Source: a virus
IMG/VR virus record: IMGVR_UViG_3300009149_000062
Location: 1-45,988 of that record
Strand: one strand, 5' to 3'
DNA length: 45,988 nucleotides
The notes under the pieces are model-generated. The model ran no database searches. It was not told where the DNA came from and saw only the letters and a list, made by a program, of their open reading frames with translations. Positions within the stretch are counted from its first letter, which is position 1. Each line of letters begins with the position of its first letter. This document shows positions 6,431 through 13,960 of this stretch, piece after piece. The position numbers and the translations under genes were made by a program.

Positions 6431-7615
6431 ATGAACAAAGGCGGCGTAGTTGAAGTAAATCACAAACAAACCGAAGAACATCTCAGGGTCTGTTATAAGA
6501 CAAAACTGCCGTTATTTATATGGGGAACAACAGGTATCGGGAAGTCTGATACTGTCAAAAAAGTTGCGGAAGACCTCAATGTAGAGGTTGTAGATGTTAG
6601 AATATCGCAACTTGACCCAAGCGATTTGAGAGGACTTCCAAAATACACTGACGCCGGAGATACAACAAAATGGCTTCCGCCAGATTGGCTTCCAAAAGAA
6701 AACCCTGAATTACCGAGAATTGAAGCGGAGCAGAAGGCTAAGATTGAGGAAGCAGAAAAAACTCTAAAAGGTGAAGAACTTGCCAGCGTGAAATCTGAGG
6801 CAAGAGTAACTATAAATGGAGCACGCTCAAGAGGAATACTCTTTTTAGATGAACTAAACCTTGCGCCACCTTCAATACAGGCGAGCGCATACCAGCTAAT
6901 ACTTGACCGCAAAATTGGTAGCTACAATCTCCCAGAAGGTTGGATGGTTGTAGGAGCGGGTAATCGAGCAGAAGACCGAGCAAATGTCTTTGCAATGGCC
7001 GCACCTTTAAGAAATAGATTACTTCAGATTCAGCTTAAAGTTCCAACTGTTGAAGAGTGGACGAACTGGGCCCTTGAACATGAGGTCGATGTTGACATAG
7101 TTGCCTATCTCAGTTGGAAGTCTGATCATCTTCACACTTTAGAAAAAGACGAAGATGCATCAGTTTTTGCGACCCCAAGAAGTTGGTATTTTGCAAGTCG
7201 TGTAATCAAGGCCGGTGGAGCAGAAAGGAAACAGCTAGTTGGGAGTTGTGTAGGCTACGGAATAGCGTTAGAACTTGAAGCCTTTAAAAAGCTTCACAAG
7301 AAGATTAAACTAAGTGAAATCATTGAGAATCCGAAGTTGGTAAGAGAAATTAAAGCTGTAGATGTCAAGTATGTTCTCGTGTCCGCTTTGAGTAGCAAGT
7401 ATATGGCAAGCCGGGAAATGTTGGTTCCAATTTTGAATGTTGCAAATCATATGGATGCAGAATTTGGAATTCTTCTTTCGCGGATGCTAAAAAGAGGTAA
7501 CAAAAATTTTAAAGCCGACTTCAAAAAGTTGGCTAGAAAAGAAGACAAAATTGTAAAAGCCTTCATCGAGAAGTATTACAAATTTATCTCTGACGACGAC
7601 ATAAAAGAAGCGTAG
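6431..7615 (+). CDS. MoxR-family AAA+ ATPase
   Basis: Protein of 394 residues. The Walker A is GTTGIGKS at 32-39. Walker B ILFLDELN lies near 135, and a sensor-1-like VVGAGNR is near 173 followed by RNRLLQI. This matches the AAA_5/MoxR branch, whose members act as chaperone ATPases with a VWA-domain partner. A charged insert (about residues 88-125) separates Walker A and B. The C-terminal 150 residues are helical. A VWA protein with MIDAS-type motifs follows at 9281, so the pair probably works together. The target is not known. Confidence 0.9.
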   Translation: MNKGGVVEVNHKQTEEHLRVCYKTKLPLFIWGTTGIGKSDTVKKVAEDLNVEVVDVRISQLDPSDLRGLPKYTDAGDTTKWLPPDWLPKENPELPRIEAEQKAKIEEAEKTLKGEELASVKSEARVTINGARSRGILFLDELNLAPPSIQASAYQLILDRKIGSYNLPEGWMVVGAGNRAEDRANVFAMAAPLRNRLLQIQLKVPTVEEWTNWALEHEVDVDIVAYLSWKSDHLHTLEKDEDASVFATPRSWYFASRVIKAGGAERKQLVGSCVGYGIALELEAFKKLHKKIKLSEIIENPKLVREIKAVDVKYVLVSALSSKYMASREMLVPILNVANHMDAEFGILLSRMLKRGNKNFKADFKKLARKEDKIVKAFIEKYYKFISDDDIKEA

Positions 7616-7623
7616 GAGGCGTA

Positions 7624-8376
7624 ATGAAAAGTTTTACTGAAATACATAACGAGTTTCACGAGAAGATTAAAAAGATTGGTAATGAGGTTGAAGACCTTAA
7701 GCAACAGGAGGAAATACTTGCTGGTGAATATGCTAAAGCGATTGATAATGAGTGGAGAACAAACCCAAAATTAGAAGCGTTAAAGGCCTTGATGAATTTA
7801 ACCGTTCCCGCGAAATATAAAGTACAATACGCTTGGAATACTGCAACTAAAGGAATGGGAAAAATGCATCCTGAAGTAATTTCAACAAACCAACCCCATA
7901 ATGAACTTTGTATTTCAGCAAGAGGCATTGGATATAGGCGTTGCACAACAACGGGACAATATAAGAACGTTCCAATAGCCATAATTAGCTCTGTAGTGTC
8001 TTATCGAAGTAACATTGAGCCCTATATCCGAAAATCCTACAAGAAGAAGTTTAATGGGTTGATGGATGAGTTGACAAAAATAGATTTTGAAAAGGTTAAA
8101 AATCAAATAAAGCCACAAGTAAAAATTAATTTTGAATTTATAGACGGCAATACCAAACGTACTGTCGTGAGCATGAATAAAACAGGGTATAAGAGTGGGT
8201 GGCACGATTTTTATTTTTCAGACCATAATAATTTTTTTCATATACTAAATCACATAGATGAAATTTCAGAAAAAGCAAAAGAATTGATAAACATATATAA
8301 CGGTGGGAGCCTTTCCAAACTTCTTAAGGTGTTAGAGGCGTTTTCGGTCTCCCAAAAAATTGTTGATAATCTCTAA
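7624..8376 (+). CDS. Hypothetical protein, MoxR-VWA module paralogue 1
   Basis: Protein of 250 residues behind a GGAGGCGTA site, starting 9 nt after the MoxR stop. It begins with a coiled-coil-like segment (about residues 5-40). Conserved blocks shared with the gene at 8441 are NEWRTNPKL, then WN.ATKGMGKMHPE, then CISARGIGYR, then YIRKSYK.KFN. It ends in SQKIVDNL. The CISARGIGYR and GMGKMHPE blocks look like a binding or catalytic surface, but no known family was recognised. Position between the ATPase and the VWA gene suggests a substrate or adaptor. Confidence 0.7.
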   Translation: MKSFTEIHNEFHEKIKKIGNEVEDLKQQEEILAGEYAKAIDNEWRTNPKLEALKALMNLTVPAKYKVQYAWNTATKGMGKMHPEVISTNQPHNELCISARGIGYRRCTTTGQYKNVPIAIISSVVSYRSNIEPYIRKSYKKKFNGLMDELTKIDFEKVKNQIKPQVKINFEFIDGNTKRTVVSMNKTGYKSGWHDFYFSDHNNFFHILNHIDEISEKAKELINIYNGGSLSKLLKVLEAFSVSQKIVDNL

Positions 8377-8381
8377 AAAAG

Positions 8382-8420
8382 TTGTAACAATTTTAAGGAT
8401 TTTCTTGTATATATTATAAT
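8382..8420 (+). promoter_or_regulatory. Conserved early promoter element, copy 7
   Basis: TTGTAACAATTT at 8382-8393 and TATAAT at 8415-8420. The spacing is 33 because of an extra AT. AAGGATTTTC spacer type. The preceding 30 nt, including the end of the gene, are nearly identical to those before copy 8. Confidence 0.75.
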
Positions 8421-8440
8421 AGAAAAGAAAGGAGATTAAA

Positions 8441-9220
8441 TTGACCTTAAAAGAACAATATGAACAGTATATAGAGGCGAAAAAGACTATCAGCGAAAAG
8501 ATAACAACCTTAGAAGATGAAAGAACCATAAAAGAAAAAGATTATGATAAAGCGATTGTTAATGAGTGGAGAACAAACCCAAAATTAATTGCTTTAGATA
8601 AATTTCGACACTCGGATAAAAGTCTGGGAGCACTACTCTCGGAAGTTGAGAGCCTTTGGAATGCTGCAACTAAAGGAATGGGAAAAATGCATCCTGAAGA
8701 AATTACGATGTGCGAGGATGCATGGCTTTGTATCTCAGCAAGAGGAATCGGATACCGAATGCATAGAGATAAAGTAGGAAAATACAGAGAGGTTGGTATA
8801 GACACTATTAAATTTGTGTTAAATCACCCAGGTACAATTAGAAGGTATATTAGAAAGTCATACAGAGAGAAATTTAACTGCTTGATAGAGGAGATGCGTA
8901 AAATTGATTTCTCAAATTTACCTAAAAATTTTGATTCGATTCACCAGGAGGTTAAGGTAACTATCATTCAAAAAGAGTATTGGAACGGCAAGATATCAAG
9001 TGAAGAAATCGTAAATCCGAGTCTTACCAGAACGGATTTGGGTTCTTTATATTTTTCAAATAATGAAGACTTACCTTATATTCTTGATAATATTGATGCT
9101 GTTTTGGAAGGAGTTAAGGAATATGAAGAAAAAGAGCGTGTCTCAAGAGTCTCTTGGCTCAAACTTATCTCTATATTAAGGCCATTTGCGGCTTCCCAAA
9201 AAATTGTTGATAATCTCTAA
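8441..9220 (+). CDS. Hypothetical protein, MoxR-VWA module paralogue 2
   Basis: Protein of 259 residues from TTG 8441 behind AAAGGAG. It is a diverged tandem duplicate of the gene at 7624, with the same order of blocks (NEWRTNPKL, WNAATKGMGKMHPE, CISARGIGYR, YIRKSY) and the same SQKIVDNL ending. The N-terminal 40 residues are a charged coiled coil. Each copy has its own promoter, so dosage or timing may differ. Function unknown. Confidence 0.7.
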   Translation: MTLKEQYEQYIEAKKTISEKITTLEDERTIKEKDYDKAIVNEWRTNPKLIALDKFRHSDKSLGALLSEVESLWNAATKGMGKMHPEEITMCEDAWLCISARGIGYRMHRDKVGKYREVGIDTIKFVLNHPGTIRRYIRKSYREKFNCLIEEMRKIDFSNLPKNFDSIHQEVKVTIIQKEYWNGKISSEEIVNPSLTRTDLGSLYFSNNEDLPYILDNIDAVLEGVKEYEEKERVSRVSWLKLISILRPFAASQKIVDNL

Positions 9221-9225
9221 AAAAG

Positions 9226-9262
9226 TTGTAACAATTTCAAGGATTTTCTTGTATATTATAAT
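9226..9262 (+). promoter_or_regulatory. Conserved early promoter element, copy 8
   Basis: TTGTAACAATTT at 9226-9237 and TATAAT at 9257-9262, spacing 31, AAGGATTTTC spacer type. It drives the VWA gene at 9281. Confidence 0.8.
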
Positions 9263-9280
9263 AGAAGAAAGGAGGAGTAT

Positions 9281-10498
9281 ATGTTTAAGATAGATACTAA
9301 GATGAATACACAAGAGCGGATTATCAAGTCAAAAGTTTTACTACAGCAATCGCATCCGTTTTTTGCATATATACTCTCCCAGATGGCAATAAAAGAAGAA
9401 GAATCAATAGGAACTATGGGTGTTGATAAGAGAGGAAATCTATTCTACGGAAAGAAGTTTGTTGATTCCTTAAGTGTACCTGAGATGAAGGGGGTTCTGT
9501 GCCACGAGTCAATGCATGTTGCGCTTCAGCATTTTGTAAGACTCGGTAAAAAGTCAAAGGACCGCTGGAATATAGCGGCGGATATTGTTATCAATAATAT
9601 GATAATTCAAAACGGATTATCTCTTCCTAAGGGCGGGTTTATTCCAAAGAATGACCAAATAACTGTTGGGGGAGTTAAAATTGAGAAAATAAGTGATAAG
9701 ACAGCAAACGAAGTTTACAAGTTATTGCCTGAGGTAAAGAATAAAGGGTTTGATATTCATATATATGTTGACGGTGGGGCTGCAGGTAAGGGAGCGAGTA
9801 AAGGAGAAGGCAAAGAAGGTACAGGTGGAATTAGTATAGTAGTACCAACGGGAGATGCGAAAGATATAAAAGATGATAAGAATTGGGAAGATATCATAAT
9901 TGAGGCGTGGACACACGCTCAATTAAAAGGAAATACTCCTGCTGGTATGCAAAGACTAGTGGATGCAATATTAAAACCTCAAATCCCATGGTACGCGATA
10001 CTTCGTGAATTCATTACACGAGAACTTCCTGTCGATTGGAATTGGGGGTATCCATCTAAGAGAGCAATAGCTACGGGCATATATCTGCCGGGAGTAAAGC
10101 GGGAGAACCTTGAAATAGTTACTACTATTGATACAAGCGGTAGTATATCTAAGAAGATACTAACTCGCTTTGTATCGGAGTTAATTGCTATAGTTAACTC
10201 TTCAGCAAACTGTAGAGCAACAGTTCTAATCGGAGATGCGAAAATACACGAGATAATACCTGTCGAAAATGGAAATCTGAAGAAACTTCGTGAAGCGGCT
10301 TGGAAAGGCGGCGGTGGGACAGATCATAGACCCTTTTATGAGTGGATTAAAAAGAACAAGCCAAACTGTAAAGTGGTTATAAATCTAACAGACGGCTATA
10401 CAACTTATCCGGGTAGTGAAATAGCAAAGACTCTTTGGATTTTAGTTGATAGCACTGCTGAACCACCATTCGGTAAAGTAATAAGGATAAAAGAATGA
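9281..10498 (+). CDS. VWA-like metallopeptidase-type protein (DUF2201-like), MoxR partner
   Basis: Protein of 405 residues. The N-terminal domain carries a zinc-protease-like HESMH (residues 75-79). A Gly/Lys-rich linker lies around 165-185. The C-terminal VWA-like domain has DTSGS near 284, GGGTD near 345 and LTDGY near 371, a MIDAS-type set. This layout matches the family of putative metal-dependent peptidases with VWA-like domains that are usually paired with MoxR ATPases. Its partner is at 6431. Whether HESMH is catalytic or only structural cannot be told from sequence. Confidence 0.85.
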   Translation: MFKIDTKMNTQERIIKSKVLLQQSHPFFAYILSQMAIKEEESIGTMGVDKRGNLFYGKKFVDSLSVPEMKGVLCHESMHVALQHFVRLGKKSKDRWNIAADIVINNMIIQNGLSLPKGGFIPKNDQITVGGVKIEKISDKTANEVYKLLPEVKNKGFDIHIYVDGGAAGKGASKGEGKEGTGGISIVVPTGDAKDIKDDKNWEDIIIEAWTHAQLKGNTPAGMQRLVDAILKPQIPWYAILREFITRELPVDWNWGYPSKRAIATGIYLPGVKRENLEIVTTIDTSGSISKKILTRFVSELIAIVNSSANCRATVLIGDAKIHEIIPVENGNLKKLREAAWKGGGGTDHRPFYEWIKKNKPNCKVVINLTDGYTTYPGSEIAKTLWILVDSTAEPPFGKVIRIKE

Positions 10499-10905
10499 AA
10501 GAAATAAAACAATCTGCTGGGGAAGTTCAAAAATACTTTATAGAATATTACGAAAGAATTATAAAAGAATTGCTATCAAAGATACCAGAGAAGACTAGTG
10601 CAAAGAAGAATATAGAGAGTGTAAAGAACAAGAAGGATATTACAATTAAGATAAATGACCATAAAATGTCAAAGAAAGGAATTGCTAAAGGAGAAAATTA
10701 TGTAGTTAAGTTCGGACCTTCCTTTGTGGATGGTCATCTTTGGATAGAAGATTTATCAAAAATTAATCTTTTCGATAAAAAGGAGGTGCTTAAAACCTTA
10801 AAAGAACTAAAAGAAAAGTACGAGAAAAGATATAAGAAGCTGGATAAGTACATCGAGGAGTTAAAAGATCTCATCATTGTTCACAGAACACTTGATTCTC
10901 TGTAG
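10495..10905 (+). CDS. Hypothetical helical protein, MoxR-VWA module
   Basis: Protein of 136 residues whose ATG overlaps the VWA stop (ATGA), which implies coupled translation. The N-terminal 50 residues are helical and basic. A beta segment follows (ITIKINDHKMSKKGIAKG, then HLWIEDL), and then a long Lys/Glu coiled coil. The end (RTLDSL) resembles the IVDNL tails of the two paralogues upstream, and the preceding beta-then-helix plan is similar. It may be a reduced relative of them. No known family. Confidence 0.6.
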   Translation: MKEIKQSAGEVQKYFIEYYERIIKELLSKIPEKTSAKKNIESVKNKKDITIKINDHKMSKKGIAKGENYVVKFGPSFVDGHLWIEDLSKINLFDKKEVLKTLKELKEKYEKRYKKLDKYIEELKDLIIVHRTLDSL

Positions 10906-10922
10906 CGTATTTCTTATATAAT
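10900..10922 (+). promoter_or_regulatory. Weak promoter-like element before 10948
   Basis: CTGTAGCGTATTT (10900-10912), at the end of the previous gene, is a degenerate version of the upstream block. It is followed by TATAAT at 10917-10922. The spacing does not match the 31-nt rule, so this may be a separate or decayed promoter. Confidence 0.35.
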
Positions 10923-10947
10923 ATTAATAATAATAAAGGAGAAAAAG

Positions 10948-11190
10948 ATGAAAAAGGAAATAACAGTAGAAGTAATTAAAGAGATTAAGAAAATACAGGA
11001 TGACAAAAGCCCGTTCTTCATAGGTGTTCTAAAATGGAACAATGGCAAGCCTAAAGTGAACATCCGTCATATGTATCTTGATAAGAACACCGGAGAATTT
11101 CGATTCGGTAAAGGTATAGCCCTAACGGATGAAGAGGTTATATCAACCTATGACGCCTTAGGAAAGTATATTGAGGAGAAAGACTTGTAA
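10948..11190 (+). CDS. PC4-like single-strand DNA-binding protein (tentative)
   Basis: Protein of 80 residues behind AAAGGAG. After a short helical N-terminus, the segment KVNIRHMYLDKNTGEFRFGKGIALTDEE (quoted as KVNIRHMYLD and GKGIALTDEE) follows the transcriptional coactivator p15/PC4 pattern: R-x-x-Y, acidic turn, G-K-G-I-x-L, then a C-terminal helix. PC4-fold proteins bind single-stranded DNA and act in transcription or replication, often as dimers. The match is by eye only. First gene of the run leading to deformylase and HslU. Confidence 0.6.
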   Translation: MKKEITVEVIKEIKKIQDDKSPFFIGVLKWNNGKPKVNIRHMYLDKNTGEFRFGKGIALTDEEVISTYDALGKYIEEKDL

Positions 11191-11191
11191 G

Positions 11192-11485
11192 ATGATAACT
11201 ATTAGTGCTCACCTTTTAATTACAAAGAAGTGTAGTAACGGAGATAGGTGTGTTCATCCCGACGGTCCCATCTTGCCGCTGTCCGAGTTTCACAATAACA
11301 AGAGAAGTAAGAATGGTAAGGCTAACATCTGTAAGAGGTGTAACAGTGCTCATATGAAAGAGTATTATAGCACTCAGTGGGGAAAGACAATTGTTAAGAA
11401 GGCGGTTTCAAAATATTCAAAAACAGAAAAAGGAAAAAATGCAATGAAGAGGTATTATGAAAAAAAGAAAAATGAAAGACATTAA
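11192..11485 (+). CDS. Zinc-finger protein related to endonuclease VII-type N-termini
   Basis: Protein of 97 residues from ATG 11192; an upstream start at 11171 would lie inside the preceding gene. C15 and C21 with CKRC near residue 48 frame the pattern C...C...[21 protein letters not shown]. That resembles the treble-clef zinc element at the start of phage HNH / recombination endonuclease VII-like proteins. The nuclease core itself is missing: after residue 60 only a basic helical tail remains. It is probably a nucleic-acid-binding remnant or a stand-alone zinc protein. Confidence 0.55.
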   Translation: MITISAHLLITKKCSNGDRCVHPDGPILPLSEFHNNKRSKNGKANICKRCNSAHMKEYYSTQWGKTIVKKAVSKYSKTEKGKNAMKRYYEKKKNERH

Positions 11486-12029
11486 TTATAATATTGCTTC
11501 TTTAAAAGAACCGAGTACTGAGGCTACAAAAGAAGAAGCTACAAAGATATGGAAAGATCTTAAACAAGTTTTAGCAAATCATAAAGATGGTGTTGGGTTG
11601 TCTGCTGTTCAGTTGAATCCCTCAGTTTACAAGAGGGTTGCTATGATTAAAACCATTTTTAACGAGTATCATTTGTTAAATCCAAGAATTGTTAAGATGG
11701 ACGATCAATTTCTTTTCCTGGGAGAAGGGTGCCTTTCCCTTCCGGGAGTTCGAAAAAACACAGTAAGATACAAACATATAGTTGTTGAGGATGATAATCT
11801 AGGTAAAGTATGCTTTGATTCCCACATAGACCCGTTAGTTGTTGTGGTCGCCATCCAGCACGAGATAGATCACTTGAATGGTATTCTCTTTACTGAAAGA
11901 GTTCAAAAGGCTCCAATAATAGAATCAAAGACAAAGAAGGTAGGAAGAAACGACCCCTGCCCTTGTGGCAGTGGTAAGAAATATAAAAAGTGTTGTATGA
12001 GAAAGAAAAGAAATGACAGGACCATATAG
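11457..12029 (+). CDS. def: Peptide deformylase with C-terminal SEC-C zinc motif
   Basis: Protein of 190 residues. The three deformylase motifs are present: GVGLSAVQ (45-52), EGCLSLPG (90-97) and QHEIDHLNG (134-142). Metal ligands would be C92, H135 and H139, with E136 catalytic. Residues 163-180 add a SecA-type SEC-C motif with C168, C170, C179 and C180. Deformylase removes the formyl group from nascent proteins. The SEC-C tail is not part of standard bacterial or phage deformylases and could tether the enzyme. The start overlaps the previous gene by 29 nt; ATG 11472 is an alternative. Confidence 0.92.
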   Translation: MKKRKMKDINYNIASLKEPSTEATKEEATKIWKDLKQVLANHKDGVGLSAVQLNPSVYKRVAMIKTIFNEYHLLNPRIVKMDDQFLFLGEGCLSLPGVRKNTVRYKHIVVEDDNLGKVCFDSHIDPLVVVVAIQHEIDHLNGILFTERVQKAPIIESKTKKVGRNDPCPCGSGKKYKKCCMRKKRNDRTI

Positions 12030-12342
12030 GAGATTTAAAAAAGAAATGTATAAAGCTAATTTGTATAAGCATTTGTTTATAAAGAATCCAGGGCCTACCA
12101 GCAGAGCAGGAAGAATCTTACACAATCTCAGCCACTTTACTAATCCCGTCGGTACAAAAGAAGCGTGTGGCGGATGGTATGATATGAAGAATGGAAACGA
12201 CCACAACGCCTTAATAGGCTTGAAGAACGGCGGTTTTATAAATGGGAAAAAAGTAAGAAACAGATGGCGATGGAGTATAACAGAGAAAGGAAGAGCGTGG
12301 GAAGAAGAGTACCCCATTTCACTAATTGTAGAAAAATTGTAG
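12013..12342 (+). CDS. Hypothetical protein between deformylase and HslU
   Basis: Protein of 109 residues overlapping the deformylase end by 17 nt. The C-terminal half ([30 protein letters not shown], in parts) looks like the last helix and wing of a winged-helix domain. The N-terminal part is basic. It ends SLIVEKL. It is not HslV: the protein lacks the N-terminal Thr and Gly-Asp-Gly pattern of that protease. Function unknown. Confidence 0.55.
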   Translation: MTGPYRRFKKEMYKANLYKHLFIKNPGPTSRAGRILHNLSHFTNPVGTKEACGGWYDMKNGNDHNALIGLKNGGFINGKKVRNRWRWSITEKGRAWEEEYPISLIVEKL

Positions 12343-12352
12343 GAGGCAAATA

Positions 12353-13654
12353 ATGGTAAATAGTCTTACACCAAAACAAGTAGTTAAGGAGCTTGATAAA
12401 TTTATTATTGGGCAAGACCTTGCAAAGAGGAAGGTTGCTATTGCTTTGAGAAATAGATTTCGTCGACAACAAGTTGACACTAAAATGAAAGATGAGATAA
12501 TGCCTAACAATATAATTATGATTGGACCCACAGGCGTAGGCAAGACAGAAATCGCTAGGCGACTTGCGGGCTTGACAGCCTCTCCTTTTATCAAAGCCGA
12601 GGCTTCAAAATTTACAGAAGTTGGATATGTTGGAAGGGATGTTGAGTCTATAATTAGGGATTTGATGGAAATAGCCGTGACCATGGTTAAAAAGGAAAAG
12701 AGAGAACTCGTAAAAGAAAAGGCTCTAAAAGGAGCTGAAGAAAGACTTTTAAATATTCTTCTCCCTCAGCCCAAGAAAATTAAAAAGGAAGACCCCCGTT
12801 TGAGAAAAGATTTACAAAAGAGATTTCTCGAAGGGAAGTTAGATACCGCCGTTATAGAAATAGAGAAAAAAGAGACATTCCCAGGGATTACTGCTATTCC
12901 TCTTGGAATTGGTTTTGAAAGTCTTCTCCAAGACCTTGGAAGTAGAGAACACTTTCAAACTAAGAAGGTTACTGTTTATGAAGCTTTTCAAATTTTTGTA
13001 AAAGAAGAAACGGACAAGTTAGTAGATAAAGAAAAAGTAGTCGAAGAAGCAAAACAGCTAACTGAAAACTTTGGAATCGTTTTTATAGATGAAATTGATA
13101 AAGTCGCCGGGCGAGAAAGTAAAGGTGGCCCAGACGTTTCAAGAAGTGGCGTTCAACGTGATTTACTTCCTATCATAGAAGGTTCTTCTGTAATGACGAA
13201 ATATGGATTTGTAAAAACTGATCACATCCTCTTTATAGCAGCGGGCGCATTTCATATGTCAAAACCTTCAGATCTTTTACCGGAGATGCAAGGGCGCTTT
13301 CCTATTAGAGTTCAGTTAGATAATTTAACTGAAAAGGATTTTCAGAGAATATTAGTTGAGCCTGAAAATGCTCTTACAAAACAATATGAGAGTCTCTTTG
13401 CAACAGAAAAAGAGAAAATAACTTTTACAAAAAAGGCTATATGTAAACTTGCCTACTACGCCGCTCGTGCAAATGAGAAGACCGAAAACATCGGGGCGCG
13501 CAGACTACAAACAGTGATGTCTACGTTATTAGAAGATTATCTTTTTGAAATGCCAGATGTAATCTACGGGGAAATTAAAATAACAGAAAAGAACGTTGTT
13601 AGTAAGTTAAAGGATCTCATAGAAGATGAAAATCTTTCTAAATATATTTTGTAA
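12353..13654 (+). CDS. hslU: HslU, ATPase subunit of the HslVU protease
   Basis: Protein of 433 residues, close to full bacterial length (about 440). Walker A is GPTGVGKT (58-65) and the pore loop GYVG is at 91-94. An intermediate domain covers roughly 110-230. Walker B is VFIDEID near 244, and the sensor-2 region has GARRLQTVM. The C-terminal LSKYIL resembles the HslU tail that inserts into HslV. All key elements are intact. HslU unfolds proteins for the HslV peptidase; no hslV is present in the window, so this copy may use the host HslV or act alone. Good AGGAGG site before ATG. Confidence 0.95.
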   Translation: MVNSLTPKQVVKELDKFIIGQDLAKRKVAIALRNRFRRQQVDTKMKDEIMPNNIIMIGPTGVGKTEIARRLAGLTASPFIKAEASKFTEVGYVGRDVESIIRDLMEIAVTMVKKEKRELVKEKALKGAEERLLNILLPQPKKIKKEDPRLRKDLQKRFLEGKLDTAVIEIEKKETFPGITAIPLGIGFESLLQDLGSREHFQTKKVTVYEAFQIFVKEETDKLVDKEKVVEEAKQLTENFGIVFIDEIDKVAGRESKGGPDVSRSGVQRDLLPIIEGSSVMTKYGFVKTDHILFIAAGAFHMSKPSDLLPEMQGRFPIRVQLDNLTEKDFQRILVEPENALTKQYESLFATEKEKITFTKKAICKLAYYAARANEKTENIGARRLQTVMSTLLEDYLFEMPDVIYGEIKITEKNVVSKLKDLIEDENLSKYIL

Positions 13655-13685
13655 CAATTTCTTTAAAATTTTTGTTATTTATAGT
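13649..13685 (+). promoter_or_regulatory. Conserved early promoter element, copy 9
   Basis: TTGTAACAATTT at 13649-13660 and TATAGT at 13680-13685, spacing 31. The hslU stop TAA is embedded in the motif. It would transcribe the 13.7-17.4 kb run. Confidence 0.65.
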
Positions 13686-13686
13686 A

Positions 13687-13725
13687 ATGAGAGTTCTAAT
13701 TTGTGGAAGTAGAGATTTTGAGTAA
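13687..13725 (+). pseudogene. Remnant of a DUF2493/SLOG-type gene N-terminus
   Basis: ATG 13687 is followed by MRVLICGSRDFE and then TAA. MRVLxxGSRDF is the characteristic first strand and glycine loop of the YspA/DUF2493 SLOG family common in phages. Only the first 12 residues remain and nothing similar follows. It is either a truncated relic or a chance match; 11 contiguous residues of such a specific pattern make chance less likely. Confidence 0.45.
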
Positions 13726-13758
13726 AAGTAAAATAGAATATGAAGACGGAGGAGAACT

Positions 13759-13947
13759 TTGAAGTGGTTCTTTAGACTTTATATAGTAGTTTTGTTTCTT
13801 TTACTTTTATGGGAATGTTTACTTTATTTATTTGGTATTTTTATTTTGAGATCAAATTTGTTAAGTGATATTTTATCTCTTGGTTTATTTTTGTGCTTGT
13901 TTATTTTTATGATATATCTTGTTAAAGTTTTTAGAGGAGTAATATGA
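13759..13947 (+). CDS. Small two-helix membrane protein
   Basis: Protein of 62 residues starting at TTG 13759 behind CGGAGGAG. Two long hydrophobic segments (about 4-30 and 36-58) are separated by RSNLLSD. The composition is Leu/Phe/Ile-rich. No lysis gene motif recognised. It precedes the metallophosphoesterase in the same run. Confidence 0.55.
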   Translation: MKWFFRLYIVVLFLLLLWECLLYLFGIFILRSNLLSDILSLGLFLCLFIFMIYLVKVFRGVI

Positions 13948-13960
13948 GAGGAGGAAAAGT

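Noticed and set aside
12013-12342. HslV partner for HslU
   Set aside because: The position is right but the sequence has none of the HslV features (N-terminal Thr, Gly-Asp-Gly strand turns, length near 175).
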